Origin: Yponomeuta sedellus
Lineage: Eukaryota; Arthropoda; Insecta; Lepidoptera; Yponomeutidae
Reading direction: 5' to 3'
Assembly: GCA_934045075.1 (NCBI GenBank)
Contig: OW203724.1
Location: 4,887,473-4,951,472, forward strand
Length of the DNA stretch: 64,000 nucleotides
In this document: positions 51,811 to 61,445 of the stretch, piece after piece
Layout of the letters: every line of letters starts with the position of its first letter
Numbering within the stretch: position 1 is the stretch's first letter
The notes under the pieces: generated by a model
Databases searched by the model: none
The model's input: the letters and a program-made list of their open reading frames with translations, nothing else
What the model was told of the DNA's origin: nothing
Position numbers and translations under genes: made by a program

Positions 51811-51930
51811 GCTTTTCTATGCCAGACTGAGGCCATTTCTTCAAATGTACGGCGGTCACCAGCGGGAATCGAATCCATGATCTCGTAATCAGATCTGTTA
51901 CCGCTAGATCAACTGGACTGTCTAAAGAGT
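51811..51930 (-). mobile_element. tRNA-derived SINE, reverse copy
   Basis: The complement of GACAGTCCAGTTGATCTAGC, GGTAACAGATCTGATTACGA, box B GGATTCGATTCCC, followed by a body with TTTGGGACCAGTTCG. Related in its body to the SINE at 21512. Confidence 0.6.
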
Positions 51931-51988
51931 TACGACGTGTTTCATTACATCATTGCTACATAAGATAGTAAGTTATTACATTAGCGCC

Positions 51989-52252
51989 AATACCACACGC
52001 TAACGGTGAAGGAAAACATCGTGAGGAAACCCGCGCCTTGGTTGGCTCCGCACGTATTGACTAGTCTTTCTTGTGGGCTAGGCCGACTAAGCTGTCAGGA
52101 TGGTATAGGTGCAGGGCAAGCCTACACCATCTATAAAACCATATCCCAGGTACTACAGCGTCGGAGTGGTCCCTTCACCCATCTAGTGTGGGTGAAGATG
52201 CCACTGGACGCTGTATAAATCATCTCATTAAGTAGATGCAAAAAGGCCAATA
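51989..52252 (+). mobile_element. SINE family A, 5'-truncated
   Basis: CCACACGCTAACGGTGAAGG, AAAACATCGTGAGGAAACCC, CTAAGCTGTCAGGATGGTAT and the end GCTGTATAAATCATCTCATT, AAGTAGATGCAAAAAGGCCA. The words ATTACATTAGCGCCA before (51978) and after (52256) look like a target-site duplication. Confidence 0.8.
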
Positions 52253-53464
52253 TTATTACATTAGCGCCAGTCCCATTTACAAGTAAGAGCGAACTCAAAG
52301 TACGACGTAAGCCTTGTCCCCAAAAGAGATTTCATTCGGCCGCCCGCTAACGCGCTTCAACAATAACGCTCATTGTACGAACGTACCATTTTCTATCTCG
52401 GACACGCGGAATTGTCATTTTCATTCGCTTTTTTTCCTTACGATAGGCTGTAAAACGTGGCCCATCACTTCCCTACCCTTCGCATTTTGTTGGACGTCCG
52501 ACCATAGTTTGACTTTTTTGTTACGGCTATCTGGATTAAAAGCCTTATTGAGCGTTCAACCATCAACGTGAACTGCGCCTTGTCTCGTGCTCTGTAAGAA
52601 CGCTTTTCCAGCGACGTGGTTTGATTGAAAATGGTACTCTGTAATGAGACGGTCAGCAGTTATTGATTCACGCGGCGGTTTCCATTAGGCAGCGTCTACA
52701 CGACAAGTGAGGAGGGTGTGAGTATCAGCGGGATGCCTTATCAATATAAATGCTACGCTCGCCTATGTGTAACTAGCAGTGTACAGTCGAGAGTATCTGT
52801 TGATCACAGTCTTTACGTCCTTGTTAGAAAGTCGCACGTAACGCCATCGGCTTAAGTGCATGTGAAGTTCGTTTTGCTGTCTACTGTACCCCAGACTCGA
52901 ATTTAGGACTCGATACATAATTATACATATAAGTTTAATCGCGCGATAAAAGCTACTGCGGGCCAGCTTTAGAAGTACTAGCAGGTACGTTGTTAGAGGG
53001 CAACCTGTATCGATCTTAACACAACTTTGTAAAGTTCTTAGACAAGGATGGATGCCATGTGGAGTTGTGATGGCGTCTTAGAGACAAGTGTTGTATTCTG
53101 ACTTTGTGTTAGGAGCTAGATATAACCTAACTGTACTGGTCCTATCACTTGATGAATACCTGTATTGAATAAAGATGTCAGAAAGATACAATCGTCTTCC
53201 TTAGTTTTGGAGACAATATGCCATAGATAAACACGAGTTTACAGTCTGTTAGCTTTTATAATCTAAGGGCTCTAGAGTAGGCTTCGGTTTTCGCCGAAAG
53301 CACACGAGTGTAATACTACTCTTCCTGCACTGTATAAAAGTTATTTTACTATTTTGAAAAGTTATGTAAAGTGTCATATTAGCTCCTATATTTCTATTAC
53401 ACGAATATATCCATTTCTTTTTGGTAGTAGCCGAGGTATATTCTAAAAGCTAACAGACTGAACA
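52253..53464. other. No gene recognised
   Basis: About 1.2 kb of more balanced composition (open frame of 85 codons at 52314-52571) without a recognisable protein, splice-bounded exon or repeat. Confidence 0.4.
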
Positions 53465-53555
53465 CTTGTATCTCTTCTCGGGCAGAGACTATACCAGAAA
53501 AACCTTCGCTTCATCACCATTTATTAGTCGCTGCCTGCACGCCCGTCGTCCCAAG
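53465..53555 (-). pseudogene. Non-LTR retrotransposon ORF end, diverged
   Basis: CTTGTATCTCTTCTCGGGCA, ACCTTCGCTTCATCACCATT, TTAGTCGCTGCCTGCACGCC: diverged copy of the block at 60044-60185. Confidence 0.45.
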
Positions 53556-53847
53556 TGGACATAATTGTACCAAATAATGTAGTAGCGAATAGCTAGATGA
53601 AAAGTACCCAAAAATGGAACAATTTTAATTTTCGTACCTACTCCACGGAATTTCGTAACGAAAATCGTAAAAGCAAACAACGCGATAACTGTTCGCTTTT
53701 GATACTAGACAGTAATCCAAGGCAGGACATTTAAGGACCAAACTAATTGCGTTCAAGCCTTTAATGGAAGATTATAGCTGTTTAACCCGAGGCGGTGGAA
53801 CGCTGTTATGACTACGCCTTAATCCCAAGATAATTGCCGTCCAAGGC

Positions 53848-53943
53848 ATGGAACCTAAAAGCATTCACCGAAAAAGGAAACCGGATGAGAGCCAGTCAGA
53901 CTCGCACAGCGAAGTTTCCGTACCACCAAAACGGTATATTTGT
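53848..53943 (+). other. Short open frame, possible exon remnant
   Basis: MEPKSIHRKRKPDESQSDSH then SEVSVPPKRYI: basic then acidic/serine-rich, protein-like composition. It is cut by the insertion of a family T element at about 53944. No splice donor or relative recognised. It may be a fragment of a host or transposon gene. Confidence 0.25.
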
Positions 53944-54180
53944 AAAAACCTATTTAGACCTATTAACCCGATGTCGCTGCCTGTACGTAATACAGAGAAT
54001 AGTGTAAAGAGGTTCGAAATTTCACTGATGCCGTGAGTCGCCCATTGGCTCAATTGGTAGAGCGCTGGTACGGATAGCCAGAGGTTGCGGGTTCGAATCC
54101 CGGCATGGGTGAAATTTTTAGCCTCTAAATAGGTTTTTAAATTTGTTCCTTAGCACGGGTTAGTGCATTAAAAATAAAAA
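53944..54180 (+). mobile_element. Family T copy with a short inverted left arm
   Basis: Left arm TAAAAACCTATTTAGA, then the leader GATGTCGCTGCCTGTACGTA, the tRNA-like core (GCTCAATTGGTAGAGCGCTG, GGTTGCGGGTTCGAATCCCG), right arm TAGCCTCTAAATAGGTTTTT and the tail GTTCCTTAGCACGGGTTAGT. Confidence 0.85.
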
Positions 54181-54446
54181 TAGTGTAATCATGTGAGTAC
54201 AGTGATATCGTTCCGATGTTAAACCTAACTGCAAAGTAGGTAGTCGGGGCTGTAAGTAATGCAATTTGCTTAAGTCAGATGTCGCTGCCTGTACGTAATA
54301 CAGAGAATATTGTAAAGAGGTTCGAAATTTCACTGATGCCGTGAGTCGCCCATTGGCTCAATTGGTAGAGCGCTGGTACGGATAGCCAGAGGTTGCGGGT
54401 TCGAATCCCGGCATGGGTGAAATTTTTAGCCTCTAAATAGGTTTTT
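54181..54446 (+). mobile_element. Family T, second copy in tandem
   Basis: Leader GTGATATCGTTCCGATGTTA to core and right arm TAGCCTCTAAATAGGTTTTT. Nearly identical to the preceding copy over the shared part, with an intact box A and box B. Confidence 0.85.
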
Positions 54447-54595
54447 AAAGTCAACAATATTGATTATTAGTAATTGAAGTTAAAATTAAATTTATAAACT
54501 AATTACTTTATATGAACTTAAAGATACTGATTATTAATTGAAATTAAATACATATTTATTCTACAGTCACACTTCTAGCAAGGGGGTCTCATGTT
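54447..54595 (+). mobile_element. Penelope-like arm fragment
   Basis: AGTCAACAATATTGATTATT, AATTGAAGTTAAAATT, CTACAGTCACACTTCTAGCA, AGGGGGTCTCATG: corresponds to 4885-5036 of the foldback element, without the coding hinge. Confidence 0.75.
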
Positions 54596-54703
54596 GAAAC
54601 AGAAAATAAGGTAAGCTGAGCCCAGCACCATATGAGACTGGGAACATGGGAAGAAAGAGAGAGTGACTTTAATATGCAAATACCAAACAAACAAGGTAAA
54701 GTA

Positions 54704-54874
54704 AGGCCGGTTTTTCACGGTCTTAGTACGCTCGGACCGAGTACGCCATCCGAGTAAAGTAATGCTCCTGATTGGACGGTTTTTCGTGACAACACCAAAA
54801 TAGCCAATCAGAAGCATTAGTTTACTCGGATGGCGCACTCGGACCGAGCGCACTAAGACCGTGAAAACGCGGCT
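54704..54874. mobile_element. Foldback MITE with about 70-bp arms
   Basis: GCCGGTTTTTCACGGTCTTA, GTACGCTCGGACCGAGTACG, CCATCCGAGTAAAGTAATGC and CTGATTGG return as CCAATCAG, GCATTAGTTTACTCGGATGG, CGCACTCGGACCGAGCGC, ACTAAGACCGTGAAAACGCG. A few mismatches, about 30-bp spacer. No family assigned. Confidence 0.85.
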
Positions 54875-54884
54875 TAATTGATTG

Positions 54885-55050
54885 ATTTATGAAGCCTATA
54901 AACGTCCCACCGCAGGGCACTGGCATTCTCTCAGAGAAAGAGAATATGGGCTTAATTACCAAGCGTGCCCACCGCGGATAGGCAATTTCAAGCGCTGAGA
55001 TATGATAACACATCAGACACTAAGGGTTTCTCACGATGATTTCTTTCATC
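54885..55050 (+). repeat. Dispersed repeat (GCAGGGCACTGGCATTCTCT family)
   Basis: GAAGCCTATAAACGTCCCAC, CGCAGGGCACTGGCATTCTC, AGAGAATATGGGCTTAATTA, CCAAGCGTGCCCACCGCGGA, CAATTTCAAGCGCTGAGATA. Same family at 34005 and 59380. Confidence 0.65.
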
Positions 55051-55117
55051 GTAAACAGTTTTAACATCGTTAAGCTACTTATTTTTAGAGTGCCTTAATA
55101 TGTGTGCAATAAAATGC

Positions 55118-55395
55118 CTGTGTGGTGTCGGCCTGGAGAGTGCTGTGTGGTGTCGGCCTGGAGAATAGCACCAACCCAAATTCTTCCCACGGGTGTCATA
55201 GGGACACAAACCGGGGGGTGGGCAGCAGCGCCCCCTGCAGTACAATTCCGCCAATTTGCCATCCCCAACCCGCATGCCCAGCGTGGGGATTATGGGCATT
55301 ACCCACCAATGATTGCACAACCTTGTGCTATGGCACTCATTAGAAGAGGGCTATGTCCAGCAGTGGACTAATATAGCCTGAAGAAGAAGAAGAAT
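55118..55395 (+). mobile_element. RTE-associated 3' tail with a small tandem duplication
   Basis: GTGTGGTGTCGGCCTGGAGA is present twice at the left edge (near 55119 and 55144). Then the family blocks ACAAACCGGGGGGTGGGCAG, CCCAGCGTGGGGATTATGGG, GGGCTATGTCCAGCAGTGGA, CTAATATAGCCTGAAGAAGA. Confidence 0.75.
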
Positions 55396-55659
55396 AAAAT
55401 GCCTACAATCTTTAGCTCTGTTTCTGCATGAAAGGATGACAAACCAACCAAAGGCACTTATCGCTTTTGTCATCAGAAGCCCCTTCGCTTCTGAATCTTT
55501 TCTGATATAGAGCTGTTTTCCATTAGACGACTACGGTAACGACACTACGTTATCGAACTGTCACTTTCAGTTACTAAGGTCCTCGTCGTGCGGACGCTAT
55601 GTAAACATTGCTCAAACGTTGTTCAAACAATCTATTATATAAAACATAATTACCTTAAT

Positions 55660-55960
55660 TCCCGATGTTTCGCCGCGCCTTTGCCGTGGTCACGGGTAGA
55701 CTGAAGCGGCGAGTACAGTCAATTATTAGTTATTATTATAAAATCACTTTTAGTTTTTCACAGCGGGCCGACACACCACACTCGCTACGTCCAAGGACAG
55801 GTCCGGTGATATGGCGCGCGATTTATATTTACTTAGCACTGGATTCCACGTCATTGAAAACTTGAAACGATCCTCTCTGTCGATCCAGTGGTTCGTTCCG
55901 GCCTTCAATAAATGCTCAGCTATCGCGGACTGGTTTACCTGTCTATTATAACTATAAATG
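55660..55960 (-). pseudogene. Penelope-like element, C-terminal fragment
   Basis: On the minus strand AEHLLKAGTNHWIDREDRFK, then WNPVLSKYKSRAISPD, and a stop about 25 codons later. AEH and W.PVLS are conserved features of Penelope-like C-termini. The remainder to 55660 is the 3' UTR with CCCGATGTTTCG and GCCGTGGTCACGG. A different subfamily from the foldback at 4681. Confidence 0.6.
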
Positions 55961-55994
55961 AGTAAGGCGAATCATTAAGAAATTCTATCTCCAT

Positions 55995-56108
55995 CCAAAG
56001 GTTGTCTGGAAGAGATCGCTCTTAGCGATAAGACCGCCAATTGTATAACATTACTTAGATTTAAGAATCATGGTTGTAATATTTTTCTGGTTGTGCAATA
56101 AAGAGTTC

Positions 56109-56141
<33 letters not shown>
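55995..56141 (+). repeat. Dispersed 3' tail with (TCTA)n end
   Basis: ATCCAAAGGTTGTCTGGAAG, AGATCGCTCTTAGCGATAAG, ACCGCCAATTGTATAACATT, TTTTCTGGTTGTGCAATAAA, GAGTTCTC and TATC repeats. Most complete copy of this tail family; probably the 3' UTR of a non-LTR element. Confidence 0.7.
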
Positions 56142-56577
56142 ACAATAGTATAGTCTTTGCCAGCAAGTTGTCAAAGCTGTAAGCCAATAGACTTACAGGA
56201 CCAGACAGGCGCCTGTAAGTGGTCCGTCTGCTGGCAGCCTTGTAATTAAGGGCGAAACAACTAATTCGCCCTTTGATATCGGGCCTGCCCGGCGGGCTAA
56301 CACTTTGCATTCAGTGTACCCGCACCATATTATATTTTATAGGTAATCAGGAGGGATAGTGTTCGTGATATGGGTAGAAGGAGGCATAGGAGTTTAGTTA
56401 GTCACTTAAATGATTGGTATTAAGACCCAATTATTTCGGAAATACGAAGAATAGGGATAATATCGACCAAATAGAGGATGTATTGGCAAAGGGGAAGATA
56501 AAAAGTACACGGGACCGGCGTGCGTGCAAAGACTTATTAATGTTACCCCTATGGGATACAGGCGTGAGGTTACGTTA
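56142..56577. other. No gene; short LINE-end fragment
   Basis: 56512-56573 (ACCGGCGTGCGTGCAAAGAC, TACCCCTATGGGATACAGGC, GTGAGGTTACG) is the plus-oriented end of the block at 60044. The rest is unassigned. Confidence 0.45.
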
Positions 56578-56700
56578 CTTTAAATTACGATAGGTACGTT
56601 ACGCTACGCTTCGTTACGCCACGCTACGCTCCGTTACGCCACGCTACGTTACGCCACGCTACGTTACATTACTTTAAGTTACGTTTCGTGAGACAGTAAC
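56578..56700. repeat. Short irregular tandem repeat of ACGCTACGTTACGCC type
   Basis: Repeats of ACGCTACG, TTACGCC and related words. Confidence 0.8.
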
Positions 56701-56704
56701 AAAG

Positions 56705-56984
56705 TTACACACTCACAAACTTTCGCCTTTATAGTATTATTGTGATATCTATCTATATAAAAATGTCTGACTCATTATTATTATTAAAATTCTTTATAAC
56801 AAATAAATTTTGCACATAGGCGAGCTTAATGCTTCTTAGCATTATCTACCAGCTAACAATATTAGCTATGCTATATACATATTTATATATGTATATAGCA
56901 TAGCTAATATTGTTAGCTGGTAGATAATGCTAAGAAGCATTAAGCTCGCCTATGTGCAAAATTTATATGTAATAAAGAAATATG

Positions 56985-57033
<49 letters not shown>

Positions 57034-57236
57034 CTATATTGCACTACCTGCTAATATTGTCTCCAAAACTTAGGTTAGCTGGTAGATAATTCTAAGTAGC
57101 ATAAAGCTCGCCTATGTGCAAAATTTATATGCAATATAGAATTTTAATAATAATAATAATGAGTGAGTCAGTCATTTTTATATAGATAGATATCACAATA
57201 ATACTATAAAGGCGAAAGTTTGTGAGTGTGTATCTT
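56705..57236. repeat. Nested inverted-repeat complex with an 80-bp-arm palindrome
   Basis: 56803-56966 is a palindrome: 80-bp arms and a 4-nt loop (TTAT, 56883-56886). Outside it, 56705-56875 reappears in inverted orientation at about 57065-57236 (CACTCACAAACTTTCGCC, ATCTATCTATATAAAAATG, GGCGAGCTTAATGC blocks), with a (TA)n run (56988-57028) between. Three alternating copies of one core therefore exist. The core is a dispersed repeat (GCGAGCTTAATGCTTCTTAG, CATTATCTACCAGCTAAC). Confidence 0.85.
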
Positions 57237-57401
57237 TGGTACTTCCTCACGTCTAAACGGCTAGAGCGATTTTAATAAAATTTAGTATGGAGTAAGCTGA
57301 CACCCTGGATTAACACAAAGGTTAGGTTTCACTGCGGGAAAATATCTTATTTCCATGGGAATATCGATGAACCGCGGGTAACACCGCGGGGCACAGCTAG
57401 T
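57191..57401 (+). mobile_element. Helitron-like non-autonomous element, compact copy
   Basis: ATCACAATAATACTATAAAG, GCGAAAGTTTGTGAGTGTGT, CCTCACGTCTAAACGGCTAG, GACACCCTGGATTAACACAA, ACTGCGGGAAAATATC, then hairpin CCGCGG/CCGCGG (57372-57377 with 57384-57389) and CTAGT. The 5' part is shared with the inverted complex on its left. Reference for the swollen copy at 1632-3204. Confidence 0.7.
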
Positions 57402-58169
57402 CTTAAGTATAGGCTACGTGTAGCCGGCCGCCTTGCTAACAGACGGATCAGAACCATTAGTCTTGATGCACGTCTTATTTATCCTCCATCGGAGAGCCAT
57501 TCTGGCTGTGCTGCAACCAAACACTATTTACTATGCTGTCACTTAGTAGTACAGCTTCCAACCTTCGGATTTGTACTATACGTGCAAATAGCAGCACCAC
57601 TGAGTCTACACGCGCGAAATGAATTCACCCCTATCTTGACGATTGGAGCGGGTATAAGTTCAAAGTTTGGAAGTGAATATTTCGTCGTGTGTACTTCGGA
57701 GTAATTTAAGTTGTCAATGAGGAGTGGGCAGCACATTAACCTATACATTTTCTTTGTTGATTTGCCCGTAACGTAAAAGTAATAGTGTGCACGGATGTAA
57801 AGGTTGATTTGGTGCGAACTTGTACCTATCTCAAAGATATGTTACGAGCATCACATCTTTTATAATAATTTCGAAATTCTTTATTATTTTAGATAGGTAG
57901 AATATTCTTTATTGTATGTACATGAAGAGACTTCAACACAAGAGACTTCAACAATAACATAGTACAGTACAATTGGCGGTCTTACTACTGAAAATATTTT
58001 TTTGCAGCCAACCATTGACGGAAAAATAAAGAAGCCGAATGAATATTTTAGTCTAGAGCAATAAATTCATATTACTGATCCACTTTGAAAAGTTTAAAAA
58101 GTTGTTACTTGTATTTTATTAAAATATATTCTTACACTTTTACCCCACCACTATATTATAGGCATTTTT
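57402..58169. other. No gene recognised
   Basis: Unassigned apart from a fragment at 57895-57985 (AGGTAGAATATTCTTTATTG, ATTGGCGGTCTTA), an inverted piece of the GATAAGACCGCC tail family. Confidence 0.4.
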
Positions 58170-59065
58170 TAGGGTTCCGTACCACAAAAGCATAAACATA
58201 TTTATACCTTATAGCGAGACCATCACTTTATAGTCCGTCCATCTATTTGCTATTTGTCTGTCAAGTCCTTTTATTTTGGAAACGTACTTCCTGTTGAAAA
58301 ACTACTAAATTCAGAAAGCAATATTTAGGTACCTATACTACAAATACAAGAAAAAAAAACTCATTCATTCATTTCAAATTCCTTTAATTAATCATCAACT
58401 AACATTTACACAGTAAATATTAATTATTCCTTAATCTAACTACCTAACAATTCACCAGTATTTAAAACTATATGGAAATTTGTGGCATGAAACATGAAAC
58501 ACAGTATTAATTTGACAGTAGGTACTTACGCCAACATAAACCTTACATAATATGTGGGCTTAGAAAAGACGCATTTGTTCTCTTTACATTCAGGGTTTAA
58601 GTTAGGTAATACTATCTGTATTTAAGAGAAAAAAAAACTAAAAACTATTAATTTGCAATTAAATAATTTAAAAATCGACTTTGAATTTCGAGAATAGCTC
58701 GAAAAAAACTGCCAGACTCGATGCGTAAACTATTTATCCTACTAACATTATAAACGCGAAAGTTTGTAAGTATCGATGGATTGCTGTTTTTTACTCTTTC
58801 ACGTGAAAACTACTGAATGGATTTTAATGAAACTTTACAATAATATAGCTTATACATCAGAATACCATATAAGCTACCATTTGTAAGGATATTGTGTGAA
58901 TTGTCTAAAATATAGCGATAAATGTCAAGTAAGTAGGAAAAAATTAAGTTACTCGAAAACTAATCCTGCGCAGACGAAGTCGCGGGCACCAATTAGTTAT
59001 ATATAAGTATCTACATAAAGATTTCTACGGAACCCTCGGTGCGCGAGCCCAACTTGCACTTTGCC
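58170..59065. mobile_element. GGGTTCCGTA-type dispersed repeat holding a Helitron-like insert
   Basis: Left block TAGGGTTCCGTACCACAAAA, right block TACGGAACCCTCGGTGCGCG, AGCCCAACTTGCACTTTGCC. Between them 58735-59000 is a second Helitron-like family (ACTAACATTATAAACGCGAA, AAACTACTGAATGGATTTTA, GCGCAGACGAAGTCGCGGGC). The reverse of this inner element recurs at 60598-60935. Confidence 0.6.
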
Positions 59066-59379
59066 GGCTTTAATACTTGAAATAAATTCATTTGATCGAA
59101 TTGAAAATAACAAAGCAGGCGGTCAGTTTAAAACATTACTTTTTGTGCCCGAGACTGTTTCAGGAAATAACAATTTTATTAAAGGGTCCCTTTTGCATCC
59201 AGAGATGGAATCTCTGAAACGGATCCTGACGTAAAATTTTAATGACGGAGAACGTTTGACTTTTTACAAGAAGCCTGCCAAGTAAGTGGGTTTACTTTTT
59301 CATGGTCGTTTGAAAATATATATTCGGTACCTACCTTAAATTTACTGTGCCTTCAATGACAAGTAATTTCTGTTTTTAT

Positions 59380-59490
59380 TTAGCCTAAATACGTTCTACT
59401 GCAGGGCACAAGCCTTCTCTCACAGAGAGACAGAATGGGCTTCATTACCCCGCGTGCCCACCGCGGATTGACAATTTCGAGCGCTGACGT
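59380..59490 (+). repeat. Dispersed repeat (GCAGGGCACAAGCCTTCTCT family)
   Basis: TAGCCTAAATACGTTCTACT, GCAGGGCACAAGCCTTCTCT, GAATGGGCTTCATTACCCCG, CGTGCCCACCGCGGATTGAC. Confidence 0.65.
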
Positions 59491-59654
59491 AATTGAACTC
59501 CACATAGGATAAGCTAGCTAGGGGTCCAGAGTTGCACATACTGACTTTACGGGTTGAACTAAGTAGGCCACTAACTATTTTTAGGAATCAGGCGTGGAAA
59601 TAATAAAAATTAATCCACTTTTAAGAAAAAAAATTTCTTGTTATTACACTAACC

Positions 59655-59735
59655 CGTTAAATTTTAAAAACCTATTTAGAGGCAAAAATTCCACCCCACG
59701 TGGAATTTTTAGCCTCTAAATAGGTTTTTAAAATT
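59655..59735. mobile_element. Family T minimal foldback
   Basis: AAAAACCTATTTAGAGGC, AAAAATTCCACC, then a turn at CCACGTGG and back through GGAATTTTTAGCCTC, TAAATAGGTTTTTA. Only the outer arms remain; no tRNA-like sequence. Confidence 0.85.
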
Positions 59736-60043
59736 TATTTCAATGTTAAATTTCTGACCCACCTTCGGGTTCAAGCTGTAGTGGAGAGGAAGGCAGCGAA
59801 GAAACTCCACTATAACCATCTATCTCAAATAGTCTTATAGCAAATTATAAAGCATTTAGCACTCTAGTTAGAAAGAATAGAAATCAAAAGTAACGGAAAT
59901 ATAATCTCACCAGACTGGCGACAAACCACGACGAATCTTTTCCTTGAACCAACTCGAAGCAAAACAAGACAGCAAAAGAGAGCGGAGCGCGTACGGCGCA
60001 CGCTTTATATAGGAACGGTGACGTCATGAGATTGTTGCCAGTA

Positions 60044-60185
60044 CATACATACATAACCTCACGCCTGTATCCCAGAGGGGTAGGCAGAGACCAGGGACTG
60101 CCACTTGCCACGATCCTGACAGATCACCTTCGCTTCATCAACGTTCGTAAGTCGTTGCATGCACGCATGCCGGTTCCGGGTGCTT
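60044..60185 (-). pseudogene. Non-LTR retrotransposon ORF end, best copy
   Basis: CATACATAACCTCACGCCTG, TATCCCAGAGGGGTAGGCAG, AGACCAGGGACTGCCACTTG, CCACGATCCTGACAGATCAC, GTTCGTAAGTCGTTGCATGC. On the minus strand it reads RL-(T)NVDEAKVICQDRGKW-like codons. Family inferred only. Confidence 0.55.
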
Positions 60186-60295
60186 TTTATCTTTTTTTTT
60201 GTTGCCAGTCTTTACGACTAAAATAATCCTAACACTACAATATCTAATCACGCACTAGAATCTCCTTTGTGTGATTCCGGATATTTTTAGGCTTA

Positions 60296-60433
60296 CCCCC
60301 TTATTCATAATAGTCTGTTAACTTTAAGCAATGCTTATTATCACTCTGTCCTCTTCTATTGACCTAAGTCAGAATGAAAGAGAACACTCTTTAGCAGCTG
60401 TTTTAAGCTAGCGGACTATTATGAATAAGGGGG
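60296..60433. mobile_element. 138-bp MITE with CCCCCTTATTCATAATAGTC ends
   Basis: CCCCCTTATTCATAATAGTC at the left and GACTATTATGAATAAGGGGG at the right, inverted, with subterminal GTTAACTTTAA / TTTTAAGCTAGC. No coding capacity; family unassigned. Confidence 0.85.
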
Positions 60434-60477
60434 AAAGTCTGTAACCCTGTATTAACTAAGAGACAAGTAAATGAATG

Positions 60478-60572
60478 GGCATTACCCCCCAATGATGCCA
60501 CAACCTTGCGCTCATTAGAGGAGGGCTATGTCCAGCAGTGGACTAATATAGCCTGAAGAAGAAGAAAAAGAA
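60478..60572 (+). mobile_element. RTE-associated 3' tail fragment
   Basis: GGGCATTACCCCCCAATGAT, GGAGGGCTATGTCCAGCAGT, GGACTAATATAGCCTGAAGA and an AAG tail. Confidence 0.7.
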
Positions 60573-60597
60573 GTAAATGAATAAAGTATTATTTATT

Positions 60598-60935
60598 ACT
60601 AGCTGGTGCCCGCGACTTCGTCTGCGCAGGGTTAGTTTTTCGAGTAGCTTATATTAGCGTCGCGTACAAAAGGTTTTGGCAGCGCAGTTTTGGCAGCGAA
60701 CGCCAGAATAGCTCGCAGATGTTAGATTTTCTCCTACTTAATTGACACTTATCGCCATATTTTGGACAATTCACACAATATCCTCATAAATTGTAACCTA
60801 TGTTATGTTGATGTATATAAGCTAAATTATTGTTAAGTTTTATCAAAATCCATTCAGCAGTTTTTACGTGAAAGATTAACAAACATCCATCATCCATACT
60901 TACAAAGTTTCGCGTTTATAATATTAGTAGAAGTG
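60598..60935 (-). mobile_element. Helitron-like element, second family, reverse copy
   Basis: ACTAGCTGGTGCCCGCGACT, TCGTCTGCGCAGGGTTAG, CAATTCACACAATATCC, AAAATCCATTCAGCAGTTTT, TTTCGCGTTTATAATATTAG. Mirror of 58735-59000, with a small insertion near 60650-60715. Confidence 0.65.
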
Positions 60936-60943
60936 CTGTGGCC

Positions 60944-61298
60944 TAAGCGAACCGAGTGATTGGAATCAATCACTTGGTTAAGCAACAACAGGCGCGGTCA
61001 GGTACAGGATGGGTGAGCGTCCCGTGACTACCGCCAGTGGCATTTTTCCGAGCGCTTCTGTGCTTCGCAAGGCACGTTAAGCCGTTGGTGCCGGCTGTCA
61101 TATAATGGCAGTCGTTAAGCCATGTCAGAGGCCTTATGAGCGGCTTGATAACTTCTGACAGTAAGGCCCTCTACTGTCTTACAATCCTCCACCAACCCGG
61201 ACTTGGCCCCCGTGGTGGAGTATGGCCTAACCTTCCTGCGATGCAGGAAGAGACCCGTGCCCCAGCTGTGGGGACATACAAGGGTTGATAACGAATAT
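60944..61298 (+). mobile_element. 5S rRNA-derived SINE, full-length, best preserved
   Basis: Head GTGGCCTAAGCGAACCGAGT, GATTGGAATCAATCACTTGG. The 5S-like segment (60977-61036) is GTTAAGCAACAACAGGCGCG, GTCAGGTACAGGATGGGTGA, then GACTACCGCC, covering the region of the 5S gene that holds its internal promoter (box A, intermediate element, box C). Middle TTGGTGCCGGCTGTCATATA. Tail CCCGTGGTGGAGTATGGCCT, CTTCCTGCGATGCAGGAAGA (a hairpin), GTGGGGACATACAAGGGTTG. Confidence 0.85.
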
Positions 61299-61319
61299 TA
61301 GTAGGATTATGAACTCAGA

Positions 61320-61445
61320 CAAAACGTTAGCGAGTGGTATTGCCCCTATAACTTCACCAATGTAAATAACTTGGGAAAAATAGTCATTGTTACACGTCGT
61401 CGGTATTGGAACCCAGAACCTCCCGATTGACAAGCCGGTGTTCTA
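61320..61445 (-). mobile_element. tRNA-derived SINE (family A relative), reverse
   Basis: GTTAGCGAGTGGTATTGCCC, then the box B complement region GGAACCCAGAACCTCCCGA and TGACAAGCCGGTGTTCTACC. Diverged. Confidence 0.5.

Noticed and set aside
54040..54112. Possible tRNA gene (clean box A and box B)
   Set aside because: Present in many identical copies with a shared leader and tail; the anticodon loop ACGGATA lacks the invariant T33. A repeat, not a gene.
60977..61036. 5S rRNA gene
   Set aside because: Only the internal-promoter part of 5S is present, fused to SINE sequence.
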